A stretch of 56,300 nucleotides of DNA. Origin: a virus. Location: positions 1-56,300 of IMG/VR virus record IMGVR_UViG_3300029442_000006; one strand, written 5' to 3'. Of this stretch, positions 15,954 to 23,624 are shown one piece after another. The translations under genes and the position numbers were made by a program. The notes below the pieces were generated by a model. It did no database searches. It saw only the letters and a program-made list of their open reading frames with translations, and was not told where the DNA came from. Each line of letters begins with the position of its first letter. Position 1 is the stretch's first letter.

Positions 15954-18079
15954 CACCGCTCCGGTACCCCGCCGGGACTGCGTGGAATCTTGGTCGCCAT
16001 CCCGCCAAGCCCTTTCAAGCTTTCCAGCGCGTGTTTCTTGTCGTTCTCGCTCGACTTGTGCGCGTTCTGTAAGCCGATTTGTTCCGGCTTGGAAGCTCCA
16101 CCAACTCGCGACGGGATTAAGCCACCAGCCTTTTCAAGCTGCCGTTGTGCATCGGGCGGTAAATCTTTGTACTTCATGGAAGCAACCACCGCCGGCGGTG
16201 GGTGCGGTTGCGAATCCATCATCGCCTTTTTCTTCGCAAATTCCTCGTCTGTGAGTAAGAACCGCTCGGCGGAGTCCAAGCCCAAGCCTTCCACAATCTC
16301 GCGCCAGAGTTCTTGCTGCTTAATCCTCGGCGCAACCTCCGGCATCGCCTGAGCCATCTGCCCAGCCTGCGCCAGTAATGACGCGCGAGTCTTAGTGTCC
16401 ACCGTCCGGTTGACACCCAACACCTCCACATGCCACCGCCCTTGAATGTCTTCCGGAGTAACCTCCACCCAATCCTTGAAGCCACGAGCCATTAAAACCT
16501 TGTTTTGTCCGATAATCTTGAGCTTTTGGGGGACAGTCATCACCTGCTGGATGTCAGCGCAAATCATGTTCAGCCCGTCTTCGATCCCCTGCTCGGCCAT
16601 CAAAGCGGTAAAACTCTTCGCCTGATTCGAGGCCGAGAGAAGCTGTTGAATCCCGCCTAACGTCTCCGTTCCTTTGCCTAATCCAGAGTCACCAGCAATT
16701 CCCCGCGAATAGTCCGGCGTCGCTCCCACCTTCGCAATGCTCAATCGCGCCCGTTCCATTGATTGCCAAACATCAGGCGGAACATTCGGTGCTTTCCAGT
16801 CTAGTATGCCTGCCACGCGCCCCACACGAATGCGCTTGCCCGGCTCACGAGTCAAATCCGCCAAATCCTCCACACCAGCATCATGCTCAACCAAAGTCAT
16901 CGGATTACGCTGCTGCTCCATCATATCGGCGGATAGGTTCGTCAGGACGTTGAGCTTGCCCTGCAAATCTTCCAATTGCTCCGGAATCCCTCGCGCCTGC
17001 CAAACCTGTGGTGAACGCGGCTTAAACTTAATCTCCGAATACGGTTTCAGCCCGTGGTAATGTGGGTTCGCCATCTCTTTGAGTAGAAACTTGCGATCCC
17101 CAATAATCATAATCTTATCGCAGCCGTAACCCAGTGGGCCGGATTCGCTATAAATCAACAATTCGGCATACTTCACCGCATTCTGCCCGTACACCTCATT
17201 TCCACCACCGCGTACATCATAACCAACCGCCGCCAACCGCTCGTAAAGGTCAAAATGTCTTTCCGACCACTCGCCTAAGGCGTAACCTTCCGTCCGATCC
17301 AGCGCGAAAAAGCCTTCCATCTCTTCGGTGTGTTGGTAGCCGGCAATCTTTCCCAACGCCTGAACTTCCCGCAGCGGAAGGATTAACCGCTCGATGAAGT
17401 ACGGCATCTCCTGAATGGTCGCACCGGTCGCCGCCGGGTAGCAATCAAAGCGCGAAATCACCCGCGACTTCGGCCATGCTTCAAAACTTTGAATCGTCTC
17501 GCGCTTCAACCCAATCTTGATACCGTATTCGGAACCGGCAATGATTGGAACATTGCGAGTCGTCCGTACCATCTTCGGTTGGACAATGTGCCGCTCTACG
17601 CCATTGCCAAAAAAGGTCGCCTCTTGCGCCTGATAGAACTTCGCCATCTTGTACTTGACGTGTTCGTTCAAGACGTAACCCATCACCAACTGCATCATCT
17701 CGCGCTCGACTTGGCCTTGATCATCCTTCGCCTTGACGTTATGCACCACGTCTTTAGCGAAAATCGGAGCCATAATTGTCTCAATGTTTTCCCATGCGAC
17801 ATTGGAAGTCTCTGGCTCAAAGAACCTCGACCAAAACGGCCAATCCCCCGGCAGAATGCTATTCACCTGCATCCAGTGGCCGAGCGCAGCCTCCTTAAAC
17901 GACCGATCAAACCGCTCCGAGACTGCCATCCGCTCCAAAACGTATTTCACCCGCGCATCTTCTTGAACCCGATTATTGCGCGGAGCCGTTAAAACAGTCG
18001 CGCTCAACGTGGAAAATGAAGCCTCCGGACCGTCGCCGGGGGCTGTAACAGGGGCAGCATTGAGTGTGGTGGTAGGCAT
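15953..18079 (-). CDS. portal protein
   Basis: 708 residues, long as in P22/N4-like portals. N-terminal region PWFW-like segment GDWPFWSRFFEPETSNVAWE, the ENIETIMAPIFAKD helix typical of short-tailed phage portals, then beta wing and stem region (GKLNVLTNLSADMMEQQ; TPDYSRGIAGDSGLG). The C-terminal ~100 residues are Gln/Pro/Lys-rich and may be a barrel or disordered tail. It forms the dodecameric DNA channel and binds the terminase. It lies 8 nt after the 76-residue gene. Confidence 0.8.
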   Translation of the reverse strand: MPTTTLNAAPVTAPGDGPEASFSTLSATVLTAPRNNRVQEDARVKYVLERMAVSERFDRSFKEAALGHWMQVNSILPGDWPFWSRFFEPETSNVAWENIETIMAPIFAKDVVHNVKAKDDQGQVEREMMQLVMGYVLNEHVKYKMAKFYQAQEATFFGNGVERHIVQPKMVRTTRNVPIIAGSEYGIKIGLKRETIQSFEAWPKSRVISRFDCYPAATGATIQEMPYFIERLILPLREVQALGKIAGYQHTEEMEGFFALDRTEGYALGEWSERHFDLYERLAAVGYDVRGGGNEVYGQNAVKYAELLIYSESGPLGYGCDKIMIIGDRKFLLKEMANPHYHGLKPYSEIKFKPRSPQVWQARGIPEQLEDLQGKLNVLTNLSADMMEQQRNPMTLVEHDAGVEDLADLTREPGKRIRVGRVAGILDWKAPNVPPDVWQSMERARLSIAKVGATPDYSRGIAGDSGLGKGTETLGGIQQLLSASNQAKSFTALMAEQGIEDGLNMICADIQQVMTVPQKLKIIGQNKVLMARGFKDWVEVTPEDIQGRWHVEVLGVNRTVDTKTRASLLAQAGQMAQAMPEVAPRIKQQELWREIVEGLGLDSAERFLLTDEEFAKKKAMMDSQPHPPPAVVASMKYKDLPPDAQRQLEKAGGLIPSRVGGASKPEQIGLQNAHKSSENDKKHALESLKGLGGMATKIPRSPGGVPER

Positions 18080-18087
18080 GTTTTATC

Positions 18088-18318
18088 TCAAAGATTCGGC
18101 TTGAGCTTGTGGCGGTGGATTAACCAACAGAGCCATGCGCTCAATCGTGAGGGGTGTCCAAGACAACCGATTTTGCACTGCTCAAAAAACGTAAAATACG
18201 TCCAACGATAGCCATGTGTAAATTCCACCAACTTAGCCTGACGCTTCAACCCTCCCACTGTAATCCGCCTCGGCAAGGGCAACGCCACCGCCAGAATTAG
18301 CAGACCAAACAGCTTCAC
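18088..18318 (-). CDS. small membrane-anchored or secreted protein
   Basis: 76 residues from GTG 18318, which overlaps the stop of the preceding basic protein (GTGA). Residues 1-15 are hydrophobic (KLFGLLILAVALPLP), then basic and aromatic residues (HGYRWTYFTFFEQC). It may be an anchored peptide. No family recognised; the coupled start and position before the portal support translation. Confidence 0.5.
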   Translation of the reverse strand: MKLFGLLILAVALPLPRRITVGGLKRQAKLVEFTHGYRWTYFTFFEQCKIGCLGHPSRLSAWLCWLIHRHKLKPNL

Positions 18319-18476
18319 AGCGACCTCGCGATAGATTCTTGCTGGTTTAATACTCCGCCACTCCCGCCACCAGAGACGCGCGGACGCTTATTCGTCGGAA
18401 CAACCGAAGAAGGGCGGGGGAACTTCCGCTTGCGATTCGGGATTTTAGTGCGGTATTTGACTGTCGGTTTACTCAT
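18315..18476 (-). CDS. small basic protein at head of the portal unit
   Basis: 53 residues: Lys/Arg/Pro-rich (KYRTKIPNRKRKFPRP), Gly/Ser-rich middle (SGGGSGG), ending SIARSL. ATG 18476 is 15 nt from a sigma-54-type element, with no Shine-Dalgarno between. It is first of the unit portal-ATP-grasp-zincin. High basic content suggests nucleic-acid or protein-binding. No family recognised. Confidence 0.55.
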   Translation of the reverse strand: MSKPTVKYRTKIPNRKRKFPRPSSVVPTNKRPRVSGGGSGGVLNQQESIARSL

Positions 18477-18491
18477 CTATGTATCAACTAC

Positions 18492-18507
18492 TGCAACTTC
18501 CGGGCCA
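18492..18507 (-). promoter_or_regulatory. sigma-54-type promoter element, copy C
   Basis: Minus strand TGGCCCGGAAGTTGCA then GTAGT, identical in core to copy B (14262-14277) and sharing two more upstream bases. It lies just downstream of the terminase terminator and 15 nt before ATG 18476. The predicted leader is about 5 nt. Confidence 0.8.
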
Positions 18508-18515
18508 AGCGCGAC

Positions 18516-18608
18516 AAGGGTTTTCCTTGCTGGGATATATCCTAAAAACAAGCTAGCTCTTTTGAGCTAGCTTCCTACGGGATAACTTAGGCGGAAGAGG
18601 AAACCCTT
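18516..18608. other. nested inverted repeats around the terminase terminator
   Basis: Outer arms AAGGGTTTTCC (18516-18526) and GGAAACCCTT (18599-18608) pair with one bulge. Inside are GGATATATCC (18533-18542, a perfect palindrome), CCTAA/TTAGG (18541-18545/18587-18591) and the 10-bp terminator stem. A folded RNA of about 93 nt could form in the 3' UTR of terminase mRNA. Confidence 0.45.
18550..18573 (-). terminator. intrinsic terminator after the terminase genes
   Basis: AAGCTAGCTC and GAGCTAGCTT form a perfect 10-bp stem with a 4-base loop. On the minus strand the stem is followed by TGTTTTTAGG, a short U-run. It lies 41 nt beyond the large-terminase stop and before the portal promoter-like element. 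Confidence 0.75.
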
Positions 18609-18614
18609 ACGCGC

Positions 18615-20366
18615 CTATATTGATTTACCGAGATTCCACCGGCGTTGCGGAGTGTAAGACTGTTGCGGACGTTTTGCGCTGCTTCCCCACGAAGTCGGAT
18701 TCAGGTTCGGATCGCCCACAATCGGCTTTGCCGCTTGCGCCATAGCGTTGCGATTGGCTTGGCTGCTGGGCATTACTGTGCCGCCAACAACTCTCGCCCC
18801 GACTCCGCCACTGGCAGCACGCTTATCTAGTCCAATCACATTCCAAGTCATGTATGACCAGCAATCTACAACGTGGTCAAACTCGCCATCTTTGACGGGC
18901 AAGCCATCCTCGCCACGATGATAACCCCCGCGTAACGCCGCCAATAACTTCGGGCAACCCGTTGGATCAACCTCTAGGCTCCCAGACGATATTATGGATT
19001 GAGAAACATCCAGACGAGTATCTACCGCCGCCACGCTCGTTTTAACGATAATACCATACGCCGCGCAAACCTGAATGGAACTTTCACCGGTCTTGTCAGA
19101 ACGCTGGTGGCCGGCGGGATCACCGTAGTATTCGACGATGGCTCGCGGAAAGACACGCGCCACATACGGCAGTAGGTAATCTTCGAGAAAATGCCCGATT
19201 GTGACGTTGTTGGCGATCGTTTCCTTTAAAACGTGCATTCGCAGTTGTACCGGCTTGCCGGATTCACCCGCCAGAGGCTCAATCTGGCTGAAGGTTGCCG
19301 CTGTCTCAGTAAAACCGAAATCCAAACCGACAAAGACTTTCAACGACGGATCGTAAAGCTGTGGAATCGCTGAAATCTTCTCCGTGTCGCAAAAAACCGG
19401 CAAACCCGCCGGTACGGCAAAATCTACTTCCATTTCTCGGTTCCACTTTCTCGTGCTGTAAGAAGGCCGCACCGCATCGAACCAAGCTCGACCCTCCGCA
19501 CCGGCCGGGTCTTTCTCCGTATCTGCACTGTAATGGATTCGCAAATGCCTAAACGCATTGTAATCCCACGCCTGCAAGCCCTTTGCGAGGATTTGCATTG
19601 GTGGATTTTCCTGACCCACTGGAGCCGCCGCCGAATCATCTAAGGCTCCATACCCAAGCCGCCAAAAGAAATTACGCCCATTGGCGCTCGAAACAATGTT
19701 AAACCGTCCGCCGGCACCGACGCAGGGTAGGGCGGCAGCATAGATTTCATCCTGCCCAGACTGAAACGCCGCCTCATCCCAATTGATTCCAGAGTAAGTA
19801 AAGCTTCGCAACTGGTTCGCTGCATCCGCCGCGCGACCACGTTCCGCCGCTATTGCCTCAATTCGACTGGTCGGAATCGCGCTCTCCGCATCATGAAACA
19901 CCCGCAACTCGCCCTCCACAAATTCCACAACCGGCTTTTCCCATTCCGAGGGTATCTCTTGGTAAATGTACTGCAACCGGCTTTGCAGGTGATCACTAGC
20001 GTCCGCAAAAGTCTTGCATATCCACGCCACCCTCTGACCGCGATTCTTCAAAACCCAATGCAACCATAACGCCGCCAACAGCCATGTGATCAAGATTTGC
20101 CGGCTTTTCTCAATCCTCAGCCTCCGATTGCGCTCCCACTCTCGTACTGTCATCTGCAGGTAAGCCTTGTCAGGGAAACGCCGGCGCGGATCAAGACCAG
20201 TTGTTTTCGCCAGCTCATCGAATGTGTAGCAGCAATCGCGCACGAACTCCCACGGATCATCGGGTATCGGCTTCCGAATCGCCGGCTTAATCTTTGTCGC
20301 CGCCAAAAAAGTATCAGCGATGACTTTGTTGACCGTAAGTTTCGATGTCTTGAGCGAGAGCGGCAT
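18615..20366 (-). CDS. terL: terminase large subunit
   Basis: 583 residues. ATPase domain: the Walker A-like RIEKSRQILITW (lacks the GK of the classical loop, as in many TerL), Walker B in INWDEAAF, and a following coupling segment FNIVSSANGRN. Nuclease domain: VGLDFGFTETAA, with a further acidic position in DGEFDHVVDCWSYM. It packages DNA into the prohead with the portal. GGAGGAACATC precedes ATG 20366. It overlaps the small subunit gene by 53 nt. Confidence 0.9.
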   Translation of the reverse strand: MPLSLKTSKLTVNKVIADTFLAATKIKPAIRKPIPDDPWEFVRDCCYTFDELAKTTGLDPRRRFPDKAYLQMTVREWERNRRLRIEKSRQILITWLLAALWLHWVLKNRGQRVAWICKTFADASDHLQSRLQYIYQEIPSEWEKPVVEFVEGELRVFHDAESAIPTSRIEAIAAERGRAADAANQLRSFTYSGINWDEAAFQSGQDEIYAAALPCVGAGGRFNIVSSANGRNFFWRLGYGALDDSAAAPVGQENPPMQILAKGLQAWDYNAFRHLRIHYSADTEKDPAGAEGRAWFDAVRPSYSTRKWNREMEVDFAVPAGLPVFCDTEKISAIPQLYDPSLKVFVGLDFGFTETAATFSQIEPLAGESGKPVQLRMHVLKETIANNVTIGHFLEDYLLPYVARVFPRAIVEYYGDPAGHQRSDKTGESSIQVCAAYGIIVKTSVAAVDTRLDVSQSIISSGSLEVDPTGCPKLLAALRGGYHRGEDGLPVKDGEFDHVVDCWSYMTWNVIGLDKRAASGGVGARVVGGTVMPSSQANRNAMAQAAKPIVGDPNLNPTSWGSSAKRPQQSYTPQRRWNLGKSI

Positions 20367-20787
20367 GATGTTCCTCCGGCACGTACTTCATTAAGATTGG
20401 CGCAATCTGCTGAACCACTAAGATTACAACTTGATTGGCATCTTCCCCCTCTCTCAAATACTTGCCCAACTTCAAACATAGTTCCGTAGCTCGAATTTGG
20501 ACGGCATTATCCGGGACACTGAGCGCATCCTTGCCGGCGACAGTCTGACAGTCTAGCAATTCAGAAAGCTTTCGCCCAAGCCTAATCTCCGAGATTTTAC
20601 CCTTCTGCAATAGCCTCGCATTATCAGGGTTCCGCGCAATCGTCCTAAAGGTTCGACAGCCTTGCTTCTCAGCCACGGACTTGGAAGCCCCTGCCATCAA
20701 CAAAGCCTTACGCTTGGAACCAGTCTTAGCGTACCCAATCGCAGCCTTATGGTGCATAATTTCAACGGCCTGTGAGACGCCTTGCAT
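20314..20787 (-). CDS. terS: terminase small subunit-like protein
   Basis: 157 residues. The N-terminal half has a helix-turn-helix-like segment (KRKALLMAGASKSVAEKQGC) with GYAKTGS preceding it, as in DNA-binding TerS domains. The rest is helical (VQIRATELCLKLGKYLREGE) for oligomerisation. It overlaps the large subunit and is the first gene of that unit. No sigma-54-type element precedes it. Confidence 0.7.
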   Translation of the reverse strand: MQGVSQAVEIMHHKAAIGYAKTGSKRKALLMAGASKSVAEKQGCRTFRTIARNPDNARLLQKGKISEIRLGRKLSELLDCQTVAGKDALSVPDNAVQIRATELCLKLGKYLREGEDANQVVILVVQQIAPILMKYVPEEHHAALAQDIETYGQQSHR

Positions 20788-20918
20788 TTCTACATCATCC
20801 GACAGGTTTTGCTTAAAAGCGTGTTTGGCGCATGTTTTTGCATAAATCAGCCCTCTAAAAGCCCCGTATAGCCATTCTGAGAAAGATTAACGCTAGTTGG
20901 TAAGCAGTTTTTAGAACA
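20788..20918. other. divergent intergenic region
   Basis: 131 bases between terS (minus) and the first plus-strand ORF. A near-match to a sigma-54 element occurs on the plus strand at 20826-20842 but has one base too many between its halves. No clear -35/-10 pair is visible in either direction. Confidence 0.4.
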
Positions 20919-21161
20919 ATGAAAAAACATTCTGTACTTCTGCCGAAAGGCGCGGTCACACGTCGCTGGTTAAACCAGAACCACCCACATGCCGAACCGC
21001 TATCTAATGGATTCATCTCGTGGATTCATAGTCCTCCTCCCTCAAAACGTCAAACACTTTCTGTACTGAGGTTTTGGATAATACTTGAAAATAAATCTTG
21101 CGTAGTCTTAGGTAAGGGTGTAGATTCTCACATATCAGGACAGCAGTATGACCAGCACTAA
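20919..21161 (+). CDS. hypothetical protein
   Basis: 80 residues, basic (MKKHSVLLPKGAVTRRW). It shares the nucleotide string gacaatgaaaaaa-like start and tgccgaaaggc with the 25081 ORF, but no protein similarity is evident. No good Shine-Dalgarno. It overlaps the next ORF and its end runs through the clear promoter at 21098-21126, so it may be spurious. Confidence 0.3.
   Translation: MKKHSVLLPKGAVTRRWLNQNHPHAEPLSNGFISWIHSPPPSKRQTLSVLRFWIILENKSCVVLGKGVDSHISGQQYDQH
21098..21126 (+). promoter_or_regulatory. sigma-70-type early promoter
   Basis: TTGCGT, 17-base spacer, TAGATT. A start near 21133 would place ATG 21148 about 15 nt into the transcript. It would drive the plus-strand replication genes. 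Confidence 0.6.
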
Positions 21162-21459
21162 CCAAAACTCTAAAGCAACTCGTATCGGTGGCATGACCTT
21201 CCGCAAGGCTGGTTCACGTCCTGATACAACGGTGTCGCCGGTGCGGGTTGCGAATCTCAAGGAAGGTAAAGTTATGAATACCAACAATGTCCGTCAACGA
21301 GCGGTGACCAAAGCAATCGTTAGTTACATCAACCGTGGTTATGTTTGCCCAGTTTCGATTATTGAATCAGTCAAAATCGCTCATGATGCCAGTAGCGTTA
21401 AAGCCGCCCTAAAAAACCTCTACCGCCTTTTTCCTCAAATGCGCCCGGAGGCCAAGTAA
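21148..21459 (+). CDS. small early protein, unknown
   Basis: 103 residues. An internal ATG at 21274 has the better ribosome-binding site (AAGGAAGGTAAAGTT), giving a 61-residue form (MNTNNVRQRAVTKAIVSYIN...). The N-terminal 42 residues are Thr/Ser/Lys-rich. Residues ~46-100 are helical. First gene after a good promoter, so likely expressed very early. No family recognised. Confidence 0.6.
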   Translation: MTSTNQNSKATRIGGMTFRKAGSRPDTTVSPVRVANLKEGKVMNTNNVRQRAVTKAIVSYINRGYVCPVSIIESVKIAHDASSVKAALKNLYRLFPQMRPEAK

Positions 21460-21461
21460 TC

Positions 21462-21638
21462 ATGCCCCTCAACCCAACACTCCAAGCCAAGCACCTACGC
21501 CAGTTACGCACCTGCTTAGAGCGTGCGCAACGCGACATTCAACGGACGTTGCGCGAGTATAACTGCCCATCGTATGCCGACGATAAATTGACCGCAGTTT
21601 GTGACACCATCTTGGCTACCTTAGAGGCGACAAAGTGA
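21462..21638 (+). CDS. small early protein, unknown
   Basis: 58 residues, helical and basic (KHLRQLRTCLERAQRDIQRT), two Cys. ATG 21462 is 2 nt after the previous stop and the stop overlaps the next start (GTGA), supporting translation in the operon. Confidence 0.6.
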   Translation: MPLNPTLQAKHLRQLRTCLERAQRDIQRTLREYNCPSYADDKLTAVCDTILATLEATK

Positions 21639-22033
21639 ACCACTGTAAGGCCATGTTCGTCGGGCTGGCTACGTTGCTGGTGATGCTTGGCACGTCTGCA
21701 ATGGCCGATGATATTAAGCTCCTGAAGGCGTTCCGGGTTGTCGAATCGTCTAACAACTACCAAGCCATCGGTGATAATGGTAAATCATGGGGTGCGTACC
21801 AGTTTCACGCCGCAAGATGGCATGAGGTTAGCAAGGCAAGCTACCGCCACGCCACGAATGCCGAGCAAGACGAAGCAATGGTCAAGGAAATCAGCATCGG
21901 TCTTAGAATCGCCCACCAGCGCGGGATTGACCCGGTGAGCGCGGTGGCGAGCTTGCACCACGCCGGTCACGTGACGCTTGACGACGTGGTTTATATCGCG
22001 AAAATTAAAAAAGCGTTAGGAGAAAAAATATGA
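21635..22033 (+). CDS. secreted lysozyme-like (SLT/GH23-type) protein, endolysin candidate
   Basis: 132 residues from GTG 21635. Signal peptide at residues 1-24 (AMFVGLATLLVMLGTSAMA, then DD). The mature part starts LLKAFRVVESSNNYQAIGD and contains GKSWGAYQFHAARW. The Glu of VVESSN is the expected catalytic acid of lytic transglycosylase/lysozyme folds, and the Gly-x-x-Gln-Phe strand also fits. It would cut peptidoglycan from the periplasmic side, needing no holin for export. Placed in the early operon, not with the membrane proteins at 34.5-35.2 kb. An ejection or virion lysin is an alternative. Confidence 0.7.
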   Translation: MNHCKAMFVGLATLLVMLGTSAMADDIKLLKAFRVVESSNNYQAIGDNGKSWGAYQFHAARWHEVSKASYRHATNAEQDEAMVKEISIGLRIAHQRGIDPVSAVASLHHAGHVTLDDVVYIAKIKKALGEKI

Positions 22034-22239
22034 GTACCTACGAAAAAGGCCGCTGCGAAATATGTGGGTGTGCAACCACGATTGAGTCAGGTTGTGCGCC
22101 GATTTGCGGGTCGTCTCTTTGCGAGTCAGAATGGGACATCCGTCAGGCCGAAATTGAGAGCGGCGAGGAACCGCTTGACCCGCCGGAAAAGAAATTATTG
22201 ACGCAAGACGAATTATTAGCTAAGCTCCCAAAAGAGTAA
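22030..22239 (+). CDS. small Cys-rich (zinc-finger-like) protein
   Basis: 69 residues. CEICGCA followed by CAPICGSSLC gives two Cys pairs, consistent with a treble-clef or ribbon zinc site. The C-terminal half is acidic (EIESGEEPLDPPEKK). The start overlaps the lysozyme-like gene stop (ATGA). Confidence 0.7.
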   Translation: MSTYEKGRCEICGCATTIESGCAPICGSSLCESEWDIRQAEIESGEEPLDPPEKKLLTQDELLAKLPKE

Positions 22240-22244
22240 GTCTT

Positions 22245-22472
22245 GTGAATAAAAAATCTCAAACTTTAGGCGGCGGGTTAAGAATGTCGTACCGTACACG
22301 CGAGCTGAATTGCACCGAGTTACTTGGTGGTTTTGTGAGCGACTTGATAAACTTACCGCCGTCTAATCAACTTCGCCCCGCCAAGATTCACAGCGAAACA
22401 TACCTAATACCTCCCACCCTATTATGGCGGGTGCTTTCAAAAACCAACCAACACGAAAGGCAGCATGAATAA
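22245..22472 (+). CDS. possible small protein, doubtful
   Basis: 75 codons from GTG 22245, filling the gap before ERF and overlapping its start. No Shine-Dalgarno at the usual distance. Composition (Leu/Pro/Ser-rich, no known motif) is not persuasive. The stretch may instead be a non-coding spacer. Confidence 0.3.
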   Translation: MNKKSQTLGGGLRMSYRTRELNCTELLGGFVSDLINLPPSNQLRPAKIHSETYLIPPTLLWRVLSKTNQHERQHE

Positions 22473-23280
22473 ATCCGATCAGCTAGACTTGCTCGCTACC
22501 GCATTAGCAGTAGCACAAGGTCAAATCAAAAACGCTAGTAAAGACTCCAAAAACCCCTTCTTTAAGTCAGCCTACTCTACGCTAACGAGTGTGCGCGATG
22601 CAATCAATGATGTGTTTACGCAGAACGGCCTAGCAATTACGCAGTTGCTTGGTAACGATGACCACGGCGTTACCGTTGAAACTGTCTTGCTCCACAAGTC
22701 AGGTCAATGGCTGTCCGGCGTGGTGAGCGTGCGGCCAGTCAAAGACGACCCGCAAGCACTTGGAAGCGCGGTGACGTATGCGCGACGGTATTCACTGTCT
22801 GCGATTGCTGGCATTGCCAGTGAGATTGACGATGATGGGGAGGCGGCGATGGCGCGGGATGCACAGAAGCCGCGAGACACAAAGACGGCCACACCGAAGT
22901 CAACGCCGCCCCCTGTCGCGTTAGCCAAGCCGGTTGAGCAACCTAAAGCCGCGCCAACAAAAGCGACACCACCACCGGCAGCGACAGACACTAAAGAACT
23001 CTTGCCCGGCGTTAAATCCATCATCGGCACGTTTAACAAGGTTTTTACAAAAGAAGGAACGTCAAGCCGTGGCGCGTGGGTTAAGGCTAGCGTTAGACTT
23101 GGTGATGTATGGTACTCGACATTCGACGAGCGTCTGCGCGGCAAGCTTGACGAGTTGAAAGATTTGCCAACGGAGATTCGCTACATGACCGACAGCAAAG
23201 GCTTCCACTCGGTTGTGGAATTGTTGCCAGCCGAAGCCGCGCCGACACCAGAACCGCAAGACGATGATATTCCTTTTTGA
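22465..23280 (+). CDS. erf: ERF-family single-strand annealing protein
   Basis: 271 residues. The N-terminal ~130 residues match the ERF recombinase domain: NPFFKSAYSTLTSVRDAIND, GLAITQLL, LGSAVTYARRYSLSAIAGIA and the acidic EIDDDGEAA. A Pro/Ala/Thr linker follows, then a C-terminal segment ending DDDIPF, a tip like those that bind SSB or DNA-binding partners. It anneals complementary single strands in phage recombination or replication. Followed closely by a PD-(D/E)XK nuclease gene, its usual partner. Bases 23025-23067 are duplicated in inverted form at 27150-27192. Confidence 0.9.
   Translation: MNKSDQLDLLATALAVAQGQIKNASKDSKNPFFKSAYSTLTSVRDAINDVFTQNGLAITQLLGNDDHGVTVETVLLHKSGQWLSGVVSVRPVKDDPQALGSAVTYARRYSLSAIAGIASEIDDDGEAAMARDAQKPRDTKTATPKSTPPPVALAKPVEQPKAAPTKATPPPAATDTKELLPGVKSIIGTFNKVFTKEGTSSRGAWVKASVRLGDVWYSTFDERLRGKLDELKDLPTEIRYMTDSKGFHSVVELLPAEAAPTPEPQDDDIPF
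23025..23067 (+). repeat. inverted duplication, arm 1 (in ERF)
   Basis: 43 bases matching the reverse complement of 27150-27192 with two mismatches. Here it encodes TFNKVFTKEGTSS of the ERF C-terminal region, so this is probably the parent copy. Confidence 0.9.
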
Positions 23281-23285
23281 GGTAT

Positions 23286-23624
23286 ATGAGCGACATTAAA
23301 GAAATCATGGAAATACAGCAACGCATGGAGGCTGCGCGGCTGTATCTCCGAGACAACGCCGACAAGGTCGGAAAAGAATACGATTCAGATCGGCGAAAAC
23401 AATTACTAGCTCGCCAAGCCAAGCCGTTTGTCTCCAACGGTGACGCGAATGCCGTTGCCGAGACAAAGGCGCGGTCTGGTGATACCTACGCAATCGAGCT
23501 AGATAAATTAGCCGACCAATATGCATCGGCAGTGTCCACGATTAAAAAATATGATTCGGCTGAGATTAGTTTTAAGGCGGCGCAATCGTTATTAAGTTAC
23601 TCGAAAGGGCAGATGCAATTATGA
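23286..23624 (+). CDS. small recombination-cluster protein, unknown
   Basis: 112 residues from ATG 23286, preceded by TGAGG at 5-6 nt. Entirely alpha-helical by composition (IKEIMEIQQRMEAARLYLRD; ISFKAAQSLLSYSKGQMQL). It sits between ERF and the nuclease and its stop overlaps the nuclease start. It may be an adaptor for the recombination pair (inference). Confidence 0.7.
   Translation: MSDIKEIMEIQQRMEAARLYLRDNADKVGKEYDSDRRKQLLARQAKPFVSNGDANAVAETKARSGDTYAIELDKLADQYASAVSTIKKYDSAEISFKAAQSLLSYSKGQMQL

Noticed and set aside
20826-20842. Plus-strand TGGC...TTGCA, resembling a sigma-54 promoter before the early genes
   Set aside because: Spacing between GG and GC is one base too long, and it lacks the GTAGT and core shared by the four real copies.
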